A stretch of 64,000 nt of DNA from Lentzea waywayandensis (GTDB lineage: Bacteria > Actinomycetota > Actinomycetes > Mycobacteriales > Pseudonocardiaceae), in contig NZ_FOYL01000006.1 in the NCBI RefSeq assembly GCF_900115955.1, positions 153,849 through 217,848 on the forward strand, given 5' to 3'. Positions 42,280-49,928 of the stretch are shown in pieces. How positions within the stretch are numbered: position 1 is the first letter of the stretch; each line of letters opens with the position of its first letter. The notes under the pieces were generated by a model. That model made no database searches and was not told the origin of the DNA. It saw only the letters and a program-made list of their open reading frames with translations. A program made the translations under genes and the position numbers.

Positions 42280-43476
42280 CTACGGCCTATATACGTATGA
42301 GTTGAGCAGGCTCACCGCTGCCTGCGCGCTGCCCAGGTGATAAAGATCGACTGCCAGGAAGTTCGGCTTCTTGCGCGCCGCGGGCTGGCAGAACTGCTGT
42401 GCCCGGTTCGCGAGCTTGCCGTTGTCCGTCGTGGCCGTGCTCGTGAACGGAACGTCCCGGAAGTGGTTCATCACGAACAAAGGCTGGAAGCTGCCCGTCG
42501 CGGTGAGCGGTTTTTCATCCCATCGGCTGTAACAGGACCAGTCGGAACTGCCCAGGCCCGAACCCATCGACCAGTAGTTCTCGACCGTCCAGTCCTTCTG
42601 GTAGAGCACGCCGCTGTCCTCGCGCCCGTCCTTGCCGTGGTCGGTGAAGATGATCAGCCGCTTGTTGCTGCTCCGCAGCTGGCTGCGGGTGGGCCACCCG
42701 TTCTGCTGCACGCCTTCCGCCCGGTACAGGACGTCGTTCAGCCCCTGCACCTTGCGGAGTTCGGCGCGCAACGTGTTCGCGTCGACGTAGTCCTCCAGGA
42801 AGACCGTGATGATCTCGCCGCGGTTGTTCTTGAGGAAGTCCACGATCCGCTGGATGTCGACGTTGAGCGCGACCGGCTTGCTCACGAGCGTGCAGCTGTT
42901 GTGGCAGAGGATCGCGCCGTCCGGCGTCTGGTGAATGTCCAGCATGAAGCCCCGGACGCCATCGCCCAGCTGCTGCACGATGCCGCGCGTCTGGTTCTTC
43001 GCGAGGTTGACGAACGGCGGCGCGAACCCGCCGTCCACGCCGTTCGCATAGGCGTTGTGGGCGGTCAGGAACGTCATCTGGTCGAGCCGCGGATCCGCCG
43101 GCATCGGCTCGGTCGGACTGCTGACCGGCGTCAGATACCAGCGCGACTCACCGCCGAGACTGAAGAATTCCCATTGATCACCGAACTGACGGGGCTCGTG
43201 AACCGTATCCCCTTGTGAACACGAACCCATGGTGAGCTGACGGGTGATGCACTGACCCGGCGAGTCGGTGTTCTCGAACCTCCCGTCGCTCAGCCGCCAC
43301 TGCTGGCGGTCCTCGTTGCCTTTGGGGCGGTGCAGTGCCAGTCCAGTGCCGCTCTGGGCGACGTTGAGTCTGGTCCTGACACTGGTGACGTAGAACGTGC
43401 CCGCGGGAGCCGCGTCGGCGGTGGCGGGCACCAGGGGAAGGAGCAGCAGGGCTGCGATGGCAGGGAGGTATCGCAT
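42280..43476 (-). CDS. Secreted PI-PLC-like phosphodiesterase with an N-terminal lectin-like region
   Basis: A 398-residue secreted protein: Sec signal peptide RYLPAIAALLLLPLVPATADA, then a ricin-like stretch (residues 28-110) with NEDRQQWRLSDG repeats and paired cysteines (QCITRQLTMGSCSQG). A PI-PLC X-type barrel follows with catalytic histidines in MTFLTAHNAYANG and ILCHNSC, plus GDGVRGFMLDIHQTPDGA and VFLEDYVDAN. It would cleave phosphoinositides or GPI-like anchors outside the cell. ATG 43476; GTG 43491 is an alternative. The gene starts 396 bases from the cold-shock gene. Confidence 0.85.
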   Translation of the reverse strand: MRYLPAIAALLLLPLVPATADAAPAGTFYVTSVRTRLNVAQSGTGLALHRPKGNEDRQQWRLSDGRFENTDSPGQCITRQLTMGSCSQGDTVHEPRQFGDQWEFFSLGGESRWYLTPVSSPTEPMPADPRLDQMTFLTAHNAYANGVDGGFAPPFVNLAKNQTRGIVQQLGDGVRGFMLDIHQTPDGAILCHNSCTLVSKPVALNVDIQRIVDFLKNNRGEIITVFLEDYVDANTLRAELRKVQGLNDVLYRAEGVQQNGWPTRSQLRSSNKRLIIFTDHGKDGREDSGVLYQKDWTVENYWSMGSGLGSSDWSCYSRWDEKPLTATGSFQPLFVMNHFRDVPFTSTATTDNGKLANRAQQFCQPAARKKPNFLAVDLYHLGSAQAAVSLLNSYVYRP

Positions 43477-43820
43477 GGTGACCAGAGTCACCCACCAGGG
43501 TGAGACATGAAACGTCTTCAGGCGTTTGGTCGTTTAACACTGTGGGTATCCACAGCATCGTGAATCGCTCTTGACGAGCAGGGGAACCAGCACGTCGCAC
43601 CACAACTCCACGGCAGCCGTCGCCCAACCGAAGGGTTAGGGCCGGTACTCGGGCGCCGCCTTCACAAGCCGCGCAGGGTTCGACTCCCTCGGTTGCCACT
43701 TGCTCCGGGTGCTTCCCGTGAGCGCACGTCGTCGACATCCCGCGGCGGCAAGTACAGGCGTCGTGGCCGACGGACCACGGCGCCTGTGTCGTGTCAGCAC
43801 CACGAAATCCGTCTGGGTAC
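43477..43820. other. Intergenic region containing a tRNA-like fragment
   Basis: No coding gene is supported between the PI-PLC-like gene and the cold-shock terminator. At 43612-43698 there is tRNA-like sequence: GGCAGCC (43612-43618) can pair with GGTTGCC (43691-43697). An AGGG/CCCT stem encloses the T-loop TTCGACT (43679-43685), and GCCC...GGGC could form a D arm. A proper anticodon stem is not found, position 8 is not T, and one T-stem pair fails. I treat it as a degenerate tRNA or tRNA-end remnant. Confidence 0.25.
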
Positions 43821-43854
43821 AAAAGAAGCCCGCCCGGCGCGTCGCCGAGCGGGC
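43821..43854 (-). terminator. Rho-independent terminator of the cold-shock gene
   Basis: On the minus strand a 12-bp GC-rich stem (43828-43839 with 43843-43854, one G-T pair, three-base loop) is followed by TTCTTTT (43821-43827). It lies 13 bases after the cspA stop, a classical intrinsic terminator, rare in this window for having a T-run. Confidence 0.9.
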
Positions 43855-43867
43855 CCCCAGAGCTGAA

Positions 43868-44071
43868 TCAGATGGCGCGGACGTCCTGCGCCTGCGGCCC
43901 CTTCTGACCCTGGCCGATCTCGAACTCCACGCGCTGCTGCTCTTCCAGCGACTTGAAGCCGGAGCCGGAAATCTGCGAGTAGTGCACGAACACGTCCGGA
44001 CCGCCGCCGTCCTGCGCGATGAATCCGAAGCCCTTCTCGCCGTTGAACCACTTCACGGTGCCCTGCGCCAT
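43868..44071 (-). CDS. cspA: Cold-shock domain protein
   Basis: A 67-residue single cold-shock domain protein. RNP1 (KGFGFIAQ) and RNP2 (VFVHYSQI) are intact within [16 protein letters not shown] and the following strand. It binds single-stranded nucleic acid and acts as an RNA chaperone. ATG 44071 follows AGGGAG. The 5' leader contains a 6-bp hairpin at 44097-44112, and a canonical terminator ends the transcript. Confidence 0.96.
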   Translation of the reverse strand: MAQGTVKWFNGEKGFGFIAQDGGGPDVFVHYSQISGSGFKSLEEQQRVEFEIGQGQKGPQAQDVRAI

Positions 44072-44096
44072 ACCGAATGCTCCCTAGATGTTGGTC

Positions 44097-44112
44097 CCTC
44101 GCCAAAGCGAGG
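44097..44112 (-). promoter_or_regulatory. Small hairpin in the cold-shock 5' leader
   Basis: CCTCGC and GCGAGG form a 6-bp stem with a four-base loop, 26 bases upstream of the cspA start. It could tune mRNA structure or stability with temperature. The role is inferred from position only. Confidence 0.35.
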
Positions 44113-44210
44113 TGCGCGGGCAGTCTGCCAGTCGACGGTCTCTCTCACATCGTGGTTAGCCCGGTGGTGTGACGAAGTAAGTTGAACCCGGTACCCCGAG
44201 AGGAGCAGGG

Positions 44211-45311
44211 ATGACGAACTGGCTGGACGTCGCGCACGAGGTGGCGGCGACGCTCAGGTCCGACGCGGCGGACAGGGACCGGGCCAACCAGCCACCCACC
44301 AAAGAGGTGGAACTGCTCCGGCAGAGCGGCTTGCTGAACGTCAGCGACTGGACTGTGCAGCAGCGGATCGGCCGGATCATCGGGGCCGCCGACGCCAACA
44401 TCGGGCACCTCCTCGGGTACCACTACCTGCAGATCTGGCGCAGCGGGCTGTTCGACGCGCAGTTCAGCGTCCGGCCCGACCAGTTCTGGGCAGGCGTCAG
44501 CAACCCGCTCGACGCGGCGCTCGAACTGAGCCCCGCCGGAGATGGTTTCGTCCTCAACGGTCGCAAGACGTTCGCCACCGGAGCCGCCGTCGCCGACCGG
44601 CTCGTGGTCAGCGCGACCCGTACGGACAACGGCGAGAAGCTCACGTTCCTGCTCGACGGAAAAGCCGACGGAATCACCTACCTGGACGACTGGGACAACA
44701 TCGGCCAGCGCCTCACCGCGTCCGGTGGCGTGAGCTTCGAGAACGTCGCGGTCTCCGAGATCCTCGGCGTCCAGCCGGCGAACGAGGACCCGCGGATCAG
44801 CCTCGCCGCGATCGGCTTCCAGCTCGTGCTCGCCCAGCTCTACGTCGCGATCGCGGAAGGCGCGCTGGCCGAGGCCGCCGACTACACCCGCACGAAGACC
44901 CGCCCGTGGTTCGTCAGCGGCGTCGAAGCGGCCACCGAGGACCCGTACATCGTCGCGGCCTACGGCGAGATGGTGTCGCAGACCAGGGCCGCCGGGCTGC
45001 TCGCCGACGAGGCCGCGCGGCAGCTCTGGGAGGCGTCCGAACTCGGCAGGCACCTGACCCCCGCCAAACGCGGCGAGGTCGCGGTCACGATCTCCGAGGC
45101 CAAGGTCGTCAGCACCAAGCTCGTCAACGAGGTCACCAGCCGCATCTTCGAGCAGGTCGGTGCACGCGGCACGGCGGCCAAGTACGGCGTGGACCGCTTC
45201 TGGCGCAACGCCCGCACGCTCACGCTGCACGACCCCGTCGTCTACAAGGCCCGCGAGGTCGGCGAGCACTTCCTGACCGGTGCGCGGCCCGCGCACACCG
45301 GGTACAGCTGA
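44211..45311 (+). CDS. Acyl-CoA-dehydrogenase-fold flavin monooxygenase (DszC/SfnB-like)
   Basis: A 366-residue protein of the acyl-CoA dehydrogenase fold, in the branch of reduced-flavin-dependent sulfur monooxygenases (DszC, SfnB). It shows DANIGHLLGYHYLQIW, then LNGRKTFATGAAVADRLVVSATR in the beta domain. The C-terminal helices hold KVVSTKLVNEVTSRIFEQVG and ARGTAAKYGVDRFWRNARTL. The catalytic glutamate of true acyl-CoA dehydrogenases is not obvious. It is coupled to mtnA (TGATG), so oxidation of a methylthio compound is a possible role. ATG 44211 follows GAGAGGAGCAGGG. Confidence 0.85.
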   Translation: MTNWLDVAHEVAATLRSDAADRDRANQPPTKEVELLRQSGLLNVSDWTVQQRIGRIIGAADANIGHLLGYHYLQIWRSGLFDAQFSVRPDQFWAGVSNPLDAALELSPAGDGFVLNGRKTFATGAAVADRLVVSATRTDNGEKLTFLLDGKADGITYLDDWDNIGQRLTASGGVSFENVAVSEILGVQPANEDPRISLAAIGFQLVLAQLYVAIAEGALAEAADYTRTKTRPWFVSGVEAATEDPYIVAAYGEMVSQTRAAGLLADEAARQLWEASELGRHLTPAKRGEVAVTISEAKVVSTKLVNEVTSRIFEQVGARGTAAKYGVDRFWRNARTLTLHDPVVYKAREVGEHFLTGARPAHTGYS

Positions 45312-46312
45312 TGCAGCCGGTCCTCGCCGACTCGGTGAAGCTCACCGAGAACGGCGTGCTGATCCTCGACCGCCGGCAGTTCCCGTTCGAACGGAACTGG
45401 GTGCTCTGCCGCACGGCCGAGGAGGTCGCGCGGGCCATCGAGGACATGGTCACCCAGTCCTCCGGCCCGTACTTCGCGGTGCTGTTCGCCATGGTGCTCA
45501 AGGCACGCACCCTCGAAGGCCTGCCGTTCGAGACCGCTCGCGCACAGCTGGCGGAGACCGCCCGAATGCTCGAGAACACCAGGCGCACCAACAACGCCCT
45601 GCGCAAGGCCACCAAGGTCGTCCTCGACCACGTGGACGCCGCACAGGACATCACGCACGCGTTGGGCGGTGCCGAGGAAGGCGACCGCAGGTACCGGGCC
45701 AAGAGCCAGGCGCTGGGCGAGCACACGGCGAACCTGCTGCCCGCCGACGCCACGGTCATGACCCACTGCTGGGCCGACCTGTACCTCACCGAAACGGTCA
45801 AAGCCGCGCAGGCGCAAGGCAAGCGGCTCAAGTTCTTCTGCACGGAGACCAGGCCCTACCTCCAGGGAGCCCGGCTCACCGCGGAGACGTTGATCGAGAT
45901 GGGCGTCGACACCACGCTCATCACGGACGGCATGGGCGCCGCGGTCCTGCAAAGCGGGCAGGTCGACGCGTTGGTCACGGCGGCCGATCGCGTCACCATG
46001 GACGGGCACGTCGTCAACAAGGTCGGCACACTGGGGCTGGCCGTGGCGGCGCACGCGTTCGGAGTACCGTTCCACGCCCAAGTGCAGGCACCCGATCTGC
46101 TGGCGCCGACGACGGAGCACGTCGAAATCGAGTACCGCGACGGCTCGGAAGTGTTGCAGGTCCTCGGCAGGCCCAGTGCCACGCCGAGGGTGAAAGGGCA
46201 CTACCCGGCGTTCGACGTGACACCGCCGCGCTTCGTCACGACCGTGGTGACGGACCGGGGTGTCTTCGACGCCGGCGCGCTCGACAAGTACTACGAGGGA
46301 GAACAGCGGTGA
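45311..46312 (+). CDS. mtnA: Methylthioribose-1-phosphate isomerase-like protein (eIF2B-alpha/MtnA family)
   Basis: A 333-residue eIF2B-fold isomerase, the first salvage enzyme present here. The catalytic cysteine is in TVMTHCWADLY and the catalytic aspartate in VDALVTAADRV, with HVVNKVGTLGLAVAA after it. Standard MtnA has GAPAIG in the N-terminal part and THCNAG around the cysteine; here these read GPYFAVLF and THCWAD, so the protein is a divergent member. The context (mtnC, mtnB, mtnD directly downstream with overlaps) argues for the MTR-1-P to MTRu-1-P reaction. Confidence 0.85.
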   Translation: MQPVLADSVKLTENGVLILDRRQFPFERNWVLCRTAEEVARAIEDMVTQSSGPYFAVLFAMVLKARTLEGLPFETARAQLAETARMLENTRRTNNALRKATKVVLDHVDAAQDITHALGGAEEGDRRYRAKSQALGEHTANLLPADATVMTHCWADLYLTETVKAAQAQGKRLKFFCTETRPYLQGARLTAETLIEMGVDTTLITDGMGAAVLQSGQVDALVTAADRVTMDGHVVNKVGTLGLAVAAHAFGVPFHAQVQAPDLLAPTTEHVEIEYRDGSEVLQVLGRPSATPRVKGHYPAFDVTPPRFVTTVVTDRGVFDAGALDKYYEGEQR

Positions 46313-46965
46313 GCAAGTGGGTCGTGCTCGACATCGAGGGCACGCTGAGCGCGACGGACCAGGTGCTGGTCGTCCTCTACGACTACGCCCGCCCCCGACT
46401 CGGGCCGTGGATCGAGCAGCACGGTGACGACCCGGTGGTCGCCGACGCCGTGCGGCAGATCAAGGAGCTCGCGGGCCACGACGACGTTGTCAAAGCGCTG
46501 CACGACTGGATGGACACCGACCAGAAGGTCACGCCGCTCAAGACGTTGCAGGGCCTCATCTGGCAGCAGGGCTACGCGCAGGGCGACCTGGTGGCGGAGT
46601 TCTTCCCGGACGTCGTCCCCGCGATCCGCAAGTGGCACGGCGACGGCGTGAAGCTCGCGATCTTCAGCTCCGGCTCGGTCGCGGGCCAGGTCGCGTTCTT
46701 CCAGCACACCACGGACGGCGACCTGACCCCGTTGCTGGAGCACCACTTCGACACGGTCAACGCCGGCCCGAAGCGCGAAGCCGCGTCGTACCACAAGATC
46801 GCCTCGGTGCTGAAGAGCGACGACATCACCTTCTACAGCGACGTTCCGGCCGAGCTGCACGCCGCGCAGGAGGCGGGCTGGAAGACGGTCGGCGTCGCGC
46901 GCGCCGGTGAGCCGTACGGCAACGCCGACTTCACCCCGCACCCCACGGTCTGGGAGCTGTCGTGA
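46309..46965 (+). CDS. mtnC: Enolase-phosphatase MtnC
   Basis: A 218-residue HAD-family enzyme that enolises and dephosphorylates 2,3-diketo-5-methylthiopentyl-1-phosphate to acireductone. The HAD motif I is LDIEGTLSATDQV, motif II is IFSSGSVAGQ, and the late acidic motif is TFYSDVPAELHAA. Length and the DIEGT start are typical of MtnC. GTG 46309 overlaps the mtnA stop (GTGA). Confidence 0.92.
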   Translation: MSKWVVLDIEGTLSATDQVLVVLYDYARPRLGPWIEQHGDDPVVADAVRQIKELAGHDDVVKALHDWMDTDQKVTPLKTLQGLIWQQGYAQGDLVAEFFPDVVPAIRKWHGDGVKLAIFSSGSVAGQVAFFQHTTDGDLTPLLEHHFDTVNAGPKREAASYHKIASVLKSDDITFYSDVPAELHAAQEAGWKTVGVARAGEPYGNADFTPHPTVWELS

Positions 46966-47558
46966 CGGCGGAGCTCGCCCGCGAGTGCGTCCGTTACGCC
47001 CAGATGGGCTGGATGCGCGGCACTTCAGGGAATCTTTCCGTTGTCCTGCAACGTGATCCCCTCCGGCTCGCGGTCACGGTCAGTGGCGTCGACAAGGGCG
47101 AGATCACCGCGGACGACAGCGTGGTCATCGACGTCGACGGCAACGCCGTCGACTCGCCGAAGGTCCCGAGCGCCGAAGCGGCCCTGCACGCCAGGATCGC
47201 CAACGTCTCGGGCGCCGGAGCCGTCGTGCACGTCCACGCGCTGGCAACCGTTGTCGCGGCGGAACACTGGCCCGACGGCGTGGTGCTCAAGGACCTGGAG
47301 ATGCTCAAGGGTTTCGGCCGCTACGACCACGAAGAGGTCGTCATCCCGGTCGTGCGCAACTCGCAGGACATGCTCGAACTGGGCGACGCCTTCGAGAAGG
47401 GCTTCGACCCGAAGGTCCCGGCACTGCTCGTCGCGCGCCACGGCGTGTACGTGTGGGGCGAGGACCTCATGCAGGCACGGCACCGCCTGGAATGCCTGGA
47501 GTGGTTGCTGCGCTTCAAGGTGGAGACGCGAGACATCTTTACGGGGAGGCACTCATGA
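46962..47558 (+). CDS. mtnB: Methylthioribulose-1-phosphate dehydratase MtnB
   Basis: A 198-residue class II aldolase-fold, zinc-dependent dehydratase. Motifs are MRGTSGNLSVVL, VTVSGVDKGEIT, VVHVHALATVVAA (zinc histidines) and LLVARHGVYVWGEDLMQA (third histidine). It acts between MtnA and MtnC. GTG 46962 overlaps the mtnC stop. Confidence 0.93.
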   Translation: MTAELARECVRYAQMGWMRGTSGNLSVVLQRDPLRLAVTVSGVDKGEITADDSVVIDVDGNAVDSPKVPSAEAALHARIANVSGAGAVVHVHALATVVAAEHWPDGVVLKDLEMLKGFGRYDHEEVVIPVVRNSQDMLELGDAFEKGFDPKVPALLVARHGVYVWGEDLMQARHRLECLEWLLRFKVETRDIFTGRHS

Positions 47559-48118
47559 CGCTGTTGACCGTGTGGCCGGAATCCGGCCCCGAGCAGATCG
47601 TCCTGCGCACCACCGACGCCGAGGAGATCGCCACCGCGCTCAAGGAGCACGGCGTGCGCTTCAGTCGTTGGTCCGTTGTGGACGGTGTGACCGCCGAGAA
47701 CGCCCTGGAGATCTTCGAAAAGGACATCGCCCGCGTCAGCGAGACCGAGGGCTACGGCTACGTCGACGCGATGGAGATGACCCCGGCCGACACCGACGAG
47801 TACCGCGCGAAGGCCGTCGAGTTCCGCAACAAGTTCCTCGCCGAGCACACGCACGACGACGACGAGGACCGCTACTTCGCCCGTGGCGCAGGGGTTTTCT
47901 ACCTGCACATCGGCGACAAGGTCTACGCGGTGTTCTGCACGGCGGGCGACCTGCTGAGCGTTCCGGCGAACACGACGCACTGGTTCGACATGGGCACGAC
48001 GCCCGACTACGTGTCGGTCAGGTTCTTCCACGACGACGACGGCTGGATCGGGAACTTCACCGGCAGCGACATCGCGAAGAAGTTCCCGACCTTCGACGAG
48101 ATCCGTTCAGGAATGTGA
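47555..48118 (+). CDS. mtnD: Acireductone dioxygenase MtnD
   Basis: A 187-residue cupin dioxygenase that, with iron, yields the 2-keto precursor of methionine plus formate. The metal ligands are visible: two histidines and the glutamate in EHTHDDDEDRYFARG and the last histidine in VPANTTHWFDMG. ATG 47555 overlaps the mtnB stop. The gene ends the five-gene operon. MTA phosphorylase and a final transaminase are not adjacent and must lie elsewhere. Confidence 0.93.
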   Translation: MTLLTVWPESGPEQIVLRTTDAEEIATALKEHGVRFSRWSVVDGVTAENALEIFEKDIARVSETEGYGYVDAMEMTPADTDEYRAKAVEFRNKFLAEHTHDDDEDRYFARGAGVFYLHIGDKVYAVFCTAGDLLSVPANTTHWFDMGTTPDYVSVRFFHDDDGWIGNFTGSDIAKKFPTFDEIRSGM

Positions 48119-48189
48119 AAAGTTCGCCTATCTGAACATTGTTCCGGAATTTGAACGAGGTATTGATTCCCTCCGCCTTCTGACCTCAC

Positions 48190-48205
48190 AGTGGTACAGA
48201 CCACT
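48190..48205. promoter_or_regulatory. Strong DasR-responsive element (dre)-like site
   Basis: AGTGGTACAGACCACT matches the palindromic dre form AGTGGTCTAGACCACT at 14 of 16 positions; only the two bases left of the centre differ. It lies 24 bases upstream of the GTG of a secreted polysaccharide-lyase-like gene. DasR, a GntR repressor responding to aminosugar phosphates, is the likely protein. Confidence 0.7.
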
Positions 48206-48229
48206 TATCGAAGGTCGGAGGGATTCACC

Positions 48230-48907
48230 GTGGAAACCCCTGCACTCCACAGTCGCCGCTCCCTGCTAGCCGTGGCGCTGACCGCACCTCTGCTCGTGGC
48301 CCCGGCGGCTCAGGCCCTCGCTCAGCCGCCGTCCGCGCAGTGGGTCTCGGCGCCGTACACGTACACCGTCCAGAAGCCCTACAACCTCGCGACCAGCGCG
48401 CGGTACAAGTTCGAGGGCGGCGTCCACACGATGTGGGTGTACGACTACGACCAGCCGCACACCCAGGGCAGCCCGACGGATCCGCGCACCGAGCTCCGGT
48501 TCAACCAGGAGTACTCCAGCGGTTCGCGCGCCTGGGAGGGCGAGATCTACATCCCCGCCGGCGTCAGCGGCCCGACCGTCGTGCAGATCCTGCGCGGCAG
48601 CCGCCCGGACGGCACCCGCGCCACCGACGTGATGCTCAACGTCGCCAACATCAACGGCGGCACCCTGCGCAAGGACAGCAACCAGGTCGTCGCGACCGGC
48701 ATTTACAACAAATGGTTCAAGATCCGCGTCGAGCACACCGCCGTCGCGGGCGGCCGGGGCACCGTGAAGACCTACTACAACGGCGCTCTCAAACTCACCC
48801 ACCAGGACGAGGGCCCGGCGACGCGCTACTTCAAGAACGGCGTCTACCACCACGGCAGCGGCCGCGCGGAGGCCCGCTTCCGCAACATCACCTACTGGCG
48901 CCAGTGA
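48230..48907 (+). CDS. Secreted concanavalin-fold polysaccharide lyase-like protein
   Basis: A 225-residue secreted protein. The signal sequence contains HSRRSLLAVALTAPLLVAPA, with a twin arginine that suggests Tat export, and a probable cleavage after AQALA. The mature part is beta-rich, with DPRTELRFNQEYSSGSRAWE, GEIYIPAGVSGPTVVQIL, VVATGIYNKWFKIRVEH and GRGTVKTYYNGALKL, like PL7/PL20-type alginate or glucuronan lyases and related jelly-roll proteins. GTG 48230 follows GGAGGG. The DasR-like site just upstream points to polysaccharide or aminosugar use. Confidence 0.78.
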   Translation: METPALHSRRSLLAVALTAPLLVAPAAQALAQPPSAQWVSAPYTYTVQKPYNLATSARYKFEGGVHTMWVYDYDQPHTQGSPTDPRTELRFNQEYSSGSRAWEGEIYIPAGVSGPTVVQILRGSRPDGTRATDVMLNVANINGGTLRKDSNQVVATGIYNKWFKIRVEHTAVAGGRGTVKTYYNGALKLTHQDEGPATRYFKNGVYHHGSGRAEARFRNITYWRQ

Positions 48908-48920
48908 CACCCTGAACTGA

Positions 48921-48961
48921 TCCCGCTTCCGCGCGCCACGGCGGGACGCGCGGAAGCGGGA
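48921..48961. terminator. 15-bp stem-loop after the lyase gene
   Basis: TCCCGCTTCCGCGCG (48921-48935) pairs perfectly with CGCGCGGAAGCGGGA (48947-48961) around an 11-base loop, 13 bases past the lyase stop. It separates this gene from the asparaginase gene. Confidence 0.85.
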
Positions 48962-48992
48962 CGGCACTCGACGGCGACCCTAGAGTGAGGCC

Positions 48993-49928
48993 ATGGACTC
49001 ACGGGTGGCGGTGGCCTCGCTCGGTGGCACGATCACGATGACGGGCTCCGGTGCGGTGTCACCGACCCTCGGGGCGAGAGACCTGGTCGGGGGCCTCGAC
49101 GTCGGCGAGATCGCCACCCTGGCGACGATTCCCGGCGCCTCGCTCACCTTCACGACGCTGCTGGAGGCCTTCGACTGGGCCGACGAGCAGGTGTCCGCAG
49201 GTGCGAGCGGCGTCGTGATCATCCAGGGCACCGACACCCTGGAAGAGACCGCGTACTTCTTCGACTGCCTTTGGCCGCACGAGGAACCGGTCGTGGTCAC
49301 CGGCGCGATGCGGCACCCGGGACTCCCCGGCGCGGACGGTCCCGCCAACCTCGCCGCGGCTGTTGCCGTTGCCGGAACTTCGAACTCCCGCGGGCGCGGC
49401 GCGTTGCTCGTCCTCAACGACGAGATCCACGCCGCCCGCTGGGTCCGCAAGGCGCACAGCAGCCTCATGAACGCCTTCGAGTCGTTCCCCGGCCCGCTCG
49501 GACTCCTGATCGAGGGCGCCCCGCAGTACTTCCACCCCGCGCACCGCTCACCGGCGCTGCCGCGACCTCTCGACGCACCAGCGGCTCCGCTGATCGAGGC
49601 CACTGTGGACGATGACGGCTCGATCCTGGACTGGCTCAACGTCAAGGGCGTCGTGGTCGCCGCCACCGGCGTCGGCCACGTGTCGGAGGGCATGGCGGAG
49701 GCGATCTCGCGGGCCCGGTTCCCGGTGGTGGTGGCGACGCGCACCGGCGCGGGCACCACCTTCCGCAACACCTACGGCTTCACCGGGTCCGAGTCGGACC
49801 TGATCAAGCGCGGCGCGGTCATGGCGGGCTGGTTGTGCCCGCGCAAGGCCCGCGTGCTCCTCCGCCTAGCGCTCGGCTCGGAGGGTCCGATCGAGGACGT
49901 GTTCGCCACCCGCGGGGGCGTTTTCTGA
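48993..49928 (+). CDS. L-asparaginase
   Basis: A 311-residue asparaginase/glutaminase-family enzyme. The first catalytic threonine is in VASLGGTITMTGSG, the second in GVVIIQGTDTLEETAYFFD, then VVTGAMRHPGLPGADGPANL and the lysine region VRKAHSS. It has no signal peptide, so it is cytoplasmic. It hydrolyses L-asparagine to aspartate and ammonia. ATG 48993 has no strong ribosome site. Confidence 0.92.
   Translation: MDSRVAVASLGGTITMTGSGAVSPTLGARDLVGGLDVGEIATLATIPGASLTFTTLLEAFDWADEQVSAGASGVVIIQGTDTLEETAYFFDCLWPHEEPVVVTGAMRHPGLPGADGPANLAAAVAVAGTSNSRGRGALLVLNDEIHAARWVRKAHSSLMNAFESFPGPLGLLIEGAPQYFHPAHRSPALPRPLDAPAAPLIEATVDDDGSILDWLNVKGVVVAATGVGHVSEGMAEAISRARFPVVVATRTGAGTTFRNTYGFTGSESDLIKRGAVMAGWLCPRKARVLLRLALGSEGPIEDVFATRGGVF

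Noticed and set aside
43612-43698. Functional tRNA gene
   Set aside because: Acceptor and T-loop look right, but no valid anticodon stem exists, position 8 is not T and the CCA end is absent, so only a remnant is listed.
48134-48144. LexA box GAACATTGTTC before the lyase gene
   Set aside because: The palindrome has a three-base spacer instead of four and lacks the outer TC/GA bases.
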